This document shows, piece by piece, positions 59,764-64,000 of a stretch of 64,000 nucleotides of DNA. The DNA lies in assembly GCA_018901755.1 (NCBI GenBank), contig JAHIDZ010000001.1:1-64000 (forward strand). Direction: 5' to 3'. The DNA is from Nanobdellota archaeon. Its GTDB lineage: Archaea > Aenigmatarchaeota > Aenigmatarchaeia > Aenigmatarchaeales > Aenigmatarchaeaceae. The notes under the pieces were generated by a model that saw only the letters and a list, made by a program, of their open reading frames with translations, searched no databases and was not told where the DNA came from. The first letter of the stretch is position 1; each line of letters begins with the position of its first letter. The position numbers and the translations under genes were made by a program.

Positions 59764-60912
59764 CTAATACACGTACCACAAGACTAATGAAGTTTCCGCT
59801 ATCTCTGGTATATCGCAACATAGCGAATTTAACCTAGGAATTTCAATATAACCATCGCCAGGCTTTCCAAGATACCATTCTTTTGCAGAGTTTGATATAA
59901 TAGCTTTTAGAAGAGTTGAGTACTCCGAATCTTCCAATAGTTTAGAAATCCATATTGCATTTCCAAATTTAGTTACAGCGGCATTATCATTACTACCAAT
60001 TATGCTGTTCCCATCGACAATTGGTTTATCTGACCCAGCAATAGCAGTGTTGAATATAAAATCACTATCGGATATTGCAAATTGAACATTACGTGAACTT
60101 GATAGTTCAATCTTCTTAACAATTACATTTATTGATATTCCCGGTATAGATACGATAGATCTTTCCGGATATGTTGGTCTACAGCTCGGCGGAGTCGAGA
60201 TACATACTTTTTTAACATTACCTTCAATTGTAGCATTAACAATTAGTTCTTGACCACTTACATTCCAATATCCATAATAACTATTTGCTTCAGGGTCTCC
60301 TACACGTGGTGTCTGAACCGTGAATCCAAATCCAAGAAAATATTTTGAAATATCATTATATTCTGTAAAGTTCATTTTACCAGGAATATTTACAGTAGTT
60401 TCAATGTTGAAAAAAGTTTCATAATTTATACCTTCAGTACCAATACCTATTACTGTTTTTTCTTTTACAAAATCATTTAATGTTTGATTCGAATAATCAA
60501 ATGTACCATTAATTATAATTACATCATATGTGTCAAAATCATAAGCAAGAGAAGATACATTAAATTCTATTGCTCTGTTGTTAACATGTGTGCCAGTACT
60601 AAGAAGTATAGATTCGATGTAATCTTTATCATTTGTACCAACATTTATTACATTTTTAGGTATTCCTGAGAATTTCATAGTGTATCTTATGTTCGCAGCT
60701 TTCATATCATCTATTTCTTCAAAGATACTTGTTTCATTAATAGTTTTAATTATATTAGGGCCAAGAATATCCATAACATTATTTCCAATTCCTATCAAAT
60801 CGCCTTTAGTCCAATCTGAACCACTGCCTTGAGCGGCAAAGAAACTTTGAAATATTATAGTTATTAAAACTGCCGCAACAATAATTTCAACTAAATATAG
60901 GAATCCTTTCAT
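59764..60912 (-). CDS. pilin-like secreted protein (pilus operon)
   Basis: MKGFLYLVEIIVAAVLITII is a class III type signal with a hydrophobic helix. The 350-residue ectodomain is beta-rich, Asn-rich and contains several N-x-T/S sites; it includes a VIIINGTFDYSNQTLNDFV flavodoxin-like strand-helix. Last structural gene of the operon. Might be a minor pilin. Confidence 0.65.
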   Translation of the reverse strand: MKGFLYLVEIIVAAVLITIIFQSFFAAQGSGSDWTKGDLIGIGNNVMDILGPNIIKTINETSIFEEIDDMKAANIRYTMKFSGIPKNVINVGTNDKDYIESILLSTGTHVNNRAIEFNVSSLAYDFDTYDVIIINGTFDYSNQTLNDFVKEKTVIGIGTEGINYETFFNIETTVNIPGKMNFTEYNDISKYFLGFGFTVQTPRVGDPEANSYYGYWNVSGQELIVNATIEGNVKKVCISTPPSCRPTYPERSIVSIPGISINVIVKKIELSSSRNVQFAISDSDFIFNTAIAGSDKPIVDGNSIIGSNDNAAVTKFGNAIWISKLLEDSEYSTLLKAIISNSAKEWYLGKPGDGYIEIPRLNSLCCDIPEIAETSLVLWYVY

Positions 60913-60913
60913 T

Positions 60914-61357
60914 TTACCACATCTCTAACGTTATTGTTCCATATTTTATTGGATTTGTATTTTCTCTAATATATTCACGCATAGTCATTGTTCTTATTTG
61001 GGACAATCCAACAAATCCACAGAATAGAACTTCGTCGGTTCCATCATTTATTGCCAATCTATATCCGCTGAGGTTAAATCTATCAAGCCCAGGGCACCGT
61101 CCATCATTTTCATTTGAATAATCATTCCATTCTTGTAATTTAATCGTGCTTAATGTATTTGGACTAACTGATAGTCCTATATCTGTGTCCAATAGAATCA
61201 TATTTAACACAGAAACTGATTCAGATTTTAACATGTCAATTCTTGCATCCATATTGGCAGAATTAAACGCTGTACCTATCTGATTCCCAACATAAAGAAC
61301 AATTATAGCAAATACTACTACACCTAATATGAATTCAATTTTTACAGCGCCTTTCAT
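60914..61357 (-). CDS. pilin-like protein
   Basis: 147 residues with MKGAVKIEFILGVVVFAIIVLY, a short class III signal. Ectodomain small with two or three cysteines. It lies between the TadC-like gene and the large pilin-like gene with 1-nt gaps. Confidence 0.7.
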   Translation of the reverse strand: MKGAVKIEFILGVVVFAIIVLYVGNQIGTAFNSANMDARIDMLKSESVSVLNMILLDTDIGLSVSPNTLSTIKLQEWNDYSNENDGRCPGLDRFNLSGYRLAINDGTDEVLFCGFVGLSQIRTMTMREYIRENTNPIKYGTITLEMW

Positions 61358-62305
61358 TTAAATCAATCCTGTTTGGAATAAAATCATCAATATACCGAAT
61401 CCGGAGAATGCCATTATCATGCTGTGTTTGATACCTGCAATTACAGAATTTTCACCGATTTGCCCAGCAACCAATCCGGCGAATATACCTTGCATGACAA
61501 CCATCAGTAAGAATAATGAATTATAGTAACAAGCTGATCCGCCACCAAGATTAAACATTTGGCAAGTTAGTGCGTATACTGAACATGAGATACAGTAGAT
61601 GTTTGACGATCCGATGCAAGCAATACATGGATCTTGGAAACTTAGTATTCCTCCCATTGCAGCAGCTTCACTATTCATATCTAACATTGGTATTAGTGTT
61701 TTGGAAAGACCAATTATAATTCCAATAAAAATAAAGTATATTGCATACATAACCATTACGTGCTGCAACATCATGCTTTCTCTCTCTTTTTCAGTATCTT
61801 TTATTGTACTAATGTCTCCAGCGATTGCTTCCATAGTTCTTACAATGTCACCACCAGACATGTATGCTTCATTAATTATTCTAATTACTCTTGATATTGT
61901 ACCGGATCTTCTCATTCTTCTTGCAAACATATCTAAAACTTGTTGTAGAGGAGTTCCCCAAGAAAGCTGATCATTCATTTTTTTTATTTCATCGCTTAAT
62001 TTTCCATAATCAGTTTTTGATACAATTTTTAATGCATCAGGTAATCCCATTCCAGCTTTCTGCGTTTCAGCAAGATCTAGAAGAAATACTGGAAGCTGAT
62101 CTTCAATTACTTTGATGCTCTGATATTCAAAATATGAAATAAGTATGTAAGGAATAACACCAACCAATATTGCTAATAGTAAAAAGTTTCCTATCATACC
62201 AATATTTCCCCAGAATGCAACTATTCCTATGAATACTAAAATGGCCGCAATTATAGGCGGTAGTTTTTTCAAATCTATTTTTGTTTTTATATCTTTCATA
62301 TCCAT
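61358..62305 (-). CDS. TadC/GspF-type pilus assembly membrane protein 2
   Basis: Type II secretion F domain: DLAETQKAGMGLPDALKIVS and a central MEAIAGDISTIKDTEKERES cytoplasmic stretch, with membrane helices on both sides (about 15-50 and 180-310). Partner of the neighbouring TadC-like protein. The platform on which the pilus is built. Confidence 0.88.
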   Translation of the reverse strand: MDMKDIKTKIDLKKLPPIIAAILVFIGIVAFWGNIGMIGNFLLLAILVGVIPYILISYFEYQSIKVIEDQLPVFLLDLAETQKAGMGLPDALKIVSKTDYGKLSDEIKKMNDQLSWGTPLQQVLDMFARRMRRSGTISRVIRIINEAYMSGGDIVRTMEAIAGDISTIKDTEKERESMMLQHVMVMYAIYFIFIGIIIGLSKTLIPMLDMNSEAAAMGGILSFQDPCIACIGSSNIYCISCSVYALTCQMFNLGGGSACYYNSLFLLMVVMQGIFAGLVAGQIGENSVIAGIKHSMIMAFSGFGILMILFQTGLI

Positions 62306-62309
62306 ATTA

Positions 62310-63185
62310 TCACGCCGATGGAGATATTGTTTTAATTAAAAATATGAATCCAATAGATACGACTGGAAGTATCACAAATATTATCATAAATTGTATAAAT
62401 GTCATAAATAGATTATTTCCACTACCACCGAATATTGACATCAGCGCGCTCATTATGACAAAAAATATTGAACCAACAAGGATAACAGTAAGATAAACTT
62501 CTATAAGTAATGATAGTGTTTGTGAATATTGTTCAAGTCTTCTTTTATATTCAGCCATAAATCCTTTTGATTTTTCATGAAGAAAATCTGCAACATTTCC
62601 ACCAGTAGTTAAAACAGTATCTAACCCCCATAATAATTCTTTAAATTCTGGAGATGGTGTTCTTCCAGCAGTTTTTCTTATTGCACTTGTTAAATCCATT
62701 CCAAATGCTTCAACATCTCGGTTTATTTTTTCAGCTTCTCTAGAAATTTCACCATATTCTTTAAATTTGGATAATACTTTGAACATAGTTGCTGGTGGTG
62801 CTCCACTCGATGCAATCGTAGACATGTATGTTGTAGCAAAGGATATAGATGATTCTATATTCTTTTTTCTATAATTAGCTACACTTGATGGATGTGTGTA
62901 AAACAAGAAAAATATTCCAAGTTCTAAAAATATTGTTATTGTAAAAGAAAATATGAATGCCATTATCGCATCCTTGAATAGTAGTGTTGCTATTATTACT
63001 ATGAAAGGAAATTCTATTACGAAAGCTAGTAGCAGGATGAAAAACATCGCATAAACATATTCTGTAAGACTGAGAGGGATATTTGCATGTTGTAAATCAC
63101 CCTTTATGCTGTCAAAATGTTTTATGTAGGGTTCCAACGTTCTGCCGAAAAATTTAAATGATAGACGTTTAAAAGTGTTCCACAT
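62310..63185 (-). CDS. TadC/GspF-type pilus assembly membrane protein 1
   Basis: Second secretion-F protein with ATTYMSTIASSGAPPATMFKV and GLDTVLTTGGNVADFLHEKS in the family positions, and membrane helices at 45-95 and 225-285. The two F proteins and the ATPase upstream form the inner-membrane part of an archaeal type IV pilus-like system. Confidence 0.88.
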   Translation of the reverse strand: MWNTFKRLSFKFFGRTLEPYIKHFDSIKGDLQHANIPLSLTEYVYAMFFILLLAFVIEFPFIVIIATLLFKDAIMAFIFSFTITIFLELGIFFLFYTHPSSVANYRKKNIESSISFATTYMSTIASSGAPPATMFKVLSKFKEYGEISREAEKINRDVEAFGMDLTSAIRKTAGRTPSPEFKELLWGLDTVLTTGGNVADFLHEKSKGFMAEYKRRLEQYSQTLSLLIEVYLTVILVGSIFFVIMSALMSIFGGSGNNLFMTFIQFMIIFVILPVVSIGFIFLIKTISPSA

Positions 63186-63193
63186 TATTATCC

Positions 63194-64000
63194 CTAAATT
63201 GAATCTAGTAGCTCATCTGGTCGCGTGCTATATGCCTTTGTGATTCTTGCCATGTCTTTATAGTCTGTTATATTACTGTCAGTCATCCAAGTAAGTATTT
63301 TTGATCTTCGTTCCATTTCCTTTTGAAGTACAGCCGCATTTATTCCATGCTGTTCGCTTATTCTTCTTAATACTACAGAAGAATTTTTAGCATCAAATTT
63401 ATCTGTTAGTGGGTTCCATCTGAATATTTCGTTGAATATAGGCATATTTCTTTCACGATCGAATCCATTGATTTCATATACGTTAGTTATTTTTCTAACG
63501 TAAGAATTTTCATATTTTATTTTTGTTATGAATATAACTACATCCAACGCTTCAATAAGATTAGGCGGTAAACTAATTGGTGGCGTTGTTATTCTATTTA
63601 CTAATCTTTCGATAGTATCAGCATGGATTGTTGCCAATGAAGGATGTCCAGTTGCTATCTGTTGGAATAATACAAATGCTTCTTTACCTCTTACTTCTCC
63701 AACTATTAGGAAGTCCGGTCTTTGTCTTAATGATTCTCTAAGCAGATCAAATAAATCAACTTCTCCAATGTTTCTTCCACTTATTTCAGCAATTGGTTGA
63801 CGAGCTACCTGAGGTATCCAGTGTGGATGTGGTAGACGTAATTCCGGAGTATCTTCTATCGATACAATTTTTAATTCTGGTTTAATGAATAATGATAATG
63901 CATTTAACAACGATGTTTTACCAGAAGCTGTTCCTCCAGATACAAGTATTGATCTTCCATATTCAATTATTAACCACAAATATGATAGAACCTTTGCGTC
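63194..64000 (-). CDS. TadA/PilB-type secretion ATPase (5' end outside window)
   Basis: Hexameric ATPase of the pilus system, truncated by the window edge. ILVSGGTASGKTSLLNAL is the Walker A, ISIEDTPEL the following Asp box, DFLIVGEVRGKEAFVLFQ the Walker B, and TGHPSLATIHADT the His box. The frame is open to base 64000, so the N-terminus lies further upstream. Confidence 0.93.
   Translation of the reverse strand, partial: DAKVLSYLWLIIEYGRSILVSGGTASGKTSLLNALSLFIKPELKIVSIEDTPELRLPHPHWIPQVARQPIAEISGRNIGEVDLFDLLRESLRQRPDFLIVGEVRGKEAFVLFQQIATGHPSLATIHADTIERLVNRITTPPISLPPNLIEALDVVIFITKIKYENSYVRKITNVYEINGFDRERNMPIFNEIFRWNPLTDKFDAKNSSVVLRRISEQHGINAAVLQKEMERRSKILTWMTDSNITDYKDMARITKAYSTRPDELLDSI

Overview
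This is an AT-rich archaeal window. Archaeal or archaeal/eukaryotic-type genes include Nop5 and fibrillarin, eS17, MBF1, NMD3, a PIN-PilT-KH ATPase, two-subunit ADP-forming acyl-CoA synthetase, TadA/TadC-type pilus machinery and tRNAs with bulge-helix-bulge introns. Many operon heads have a TATA-like box about 25-30 nt before the ATG, which suggests leaderless transcripts; internal genes use GGTGA-type ribosome sites with ATGA or TAATG overlaps. Many proteins are short for their families. With the large number of stand-alone small zinc-ribbon proteins this suggests a small-genome archaeon of DPANN type, but no lineage marker here settles the lineage.

Layout. 1-4400 (+): end of a surface protein, a thioredoxin/CcdA fusion, a nucleotidyltransferase, a MinD-type ATPase and a degenerate phosphoribosyltransferase-like protein. 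4400-11100 (-): translation operon with tRNA-Trp, racemase, trpS, S51 peptidase-like, pheS, GNAT, pheT and a YdjM-like membrane protein. 11200-24300: glyS, a three-gene ABC exporter, acyl-CoA synthetase alpha and beta, ureohydrolase, PRC-barrel, tRNA-Ser, AlkD-like, histidine phosphatase and a PfkB-DUF362 fusion.

At 24403-24557 lies a tRNA-Glu(TTC) interrupted by two introns. A broken tyrosine recombinase follows it directly, and a 14-bp copy of the tRNA 3' end recurs at 35496-35509. I read the roughly 11 kb between as an integrated accessory island. It holds two MNT/HEPN toxin-antitoxin-like modules with helically phased promoter repeats, CutA, DUF1653, PAP2-like, EamA, a glycosylase-like protein, a methyltransferase, creatininase-like, NUDIX and SGNH proteins. 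Just right of it is a 53-residue mini-histone with an intrinsic-type terminator, a TSUP transporter, and a tRNA-Leu(CAA) that also carries two introns.

37400-46850 is informational: eS17, then nop5 and fibrillarin separated by a LAGLIDADG-like gene and a nucleotidyltransferase, then DHH phosphoesterase, ileS, MBF1 and hisS. 46831-51097 (-) is a coupled four-gene surface operon encoding a pilin-like protein and a 912-residue protein with phage-fibre-like GNVGIG repeats. 51407-58445 (+) joins a PIN-PilT-KH ATPase to an envelope cluster: TPM, two FecR-like proteins (one with a Met-rich helical tail), a zinc-ribbon protein, a Cys-rich lipoprotein and LemA. The window ends with tRNA-Arg(CCT), Sua5, NMD3 and a pilus operon (two pilin-like proteins, two TadC-like proteins, and the start of a TadA-like ATPase cut by the edge).
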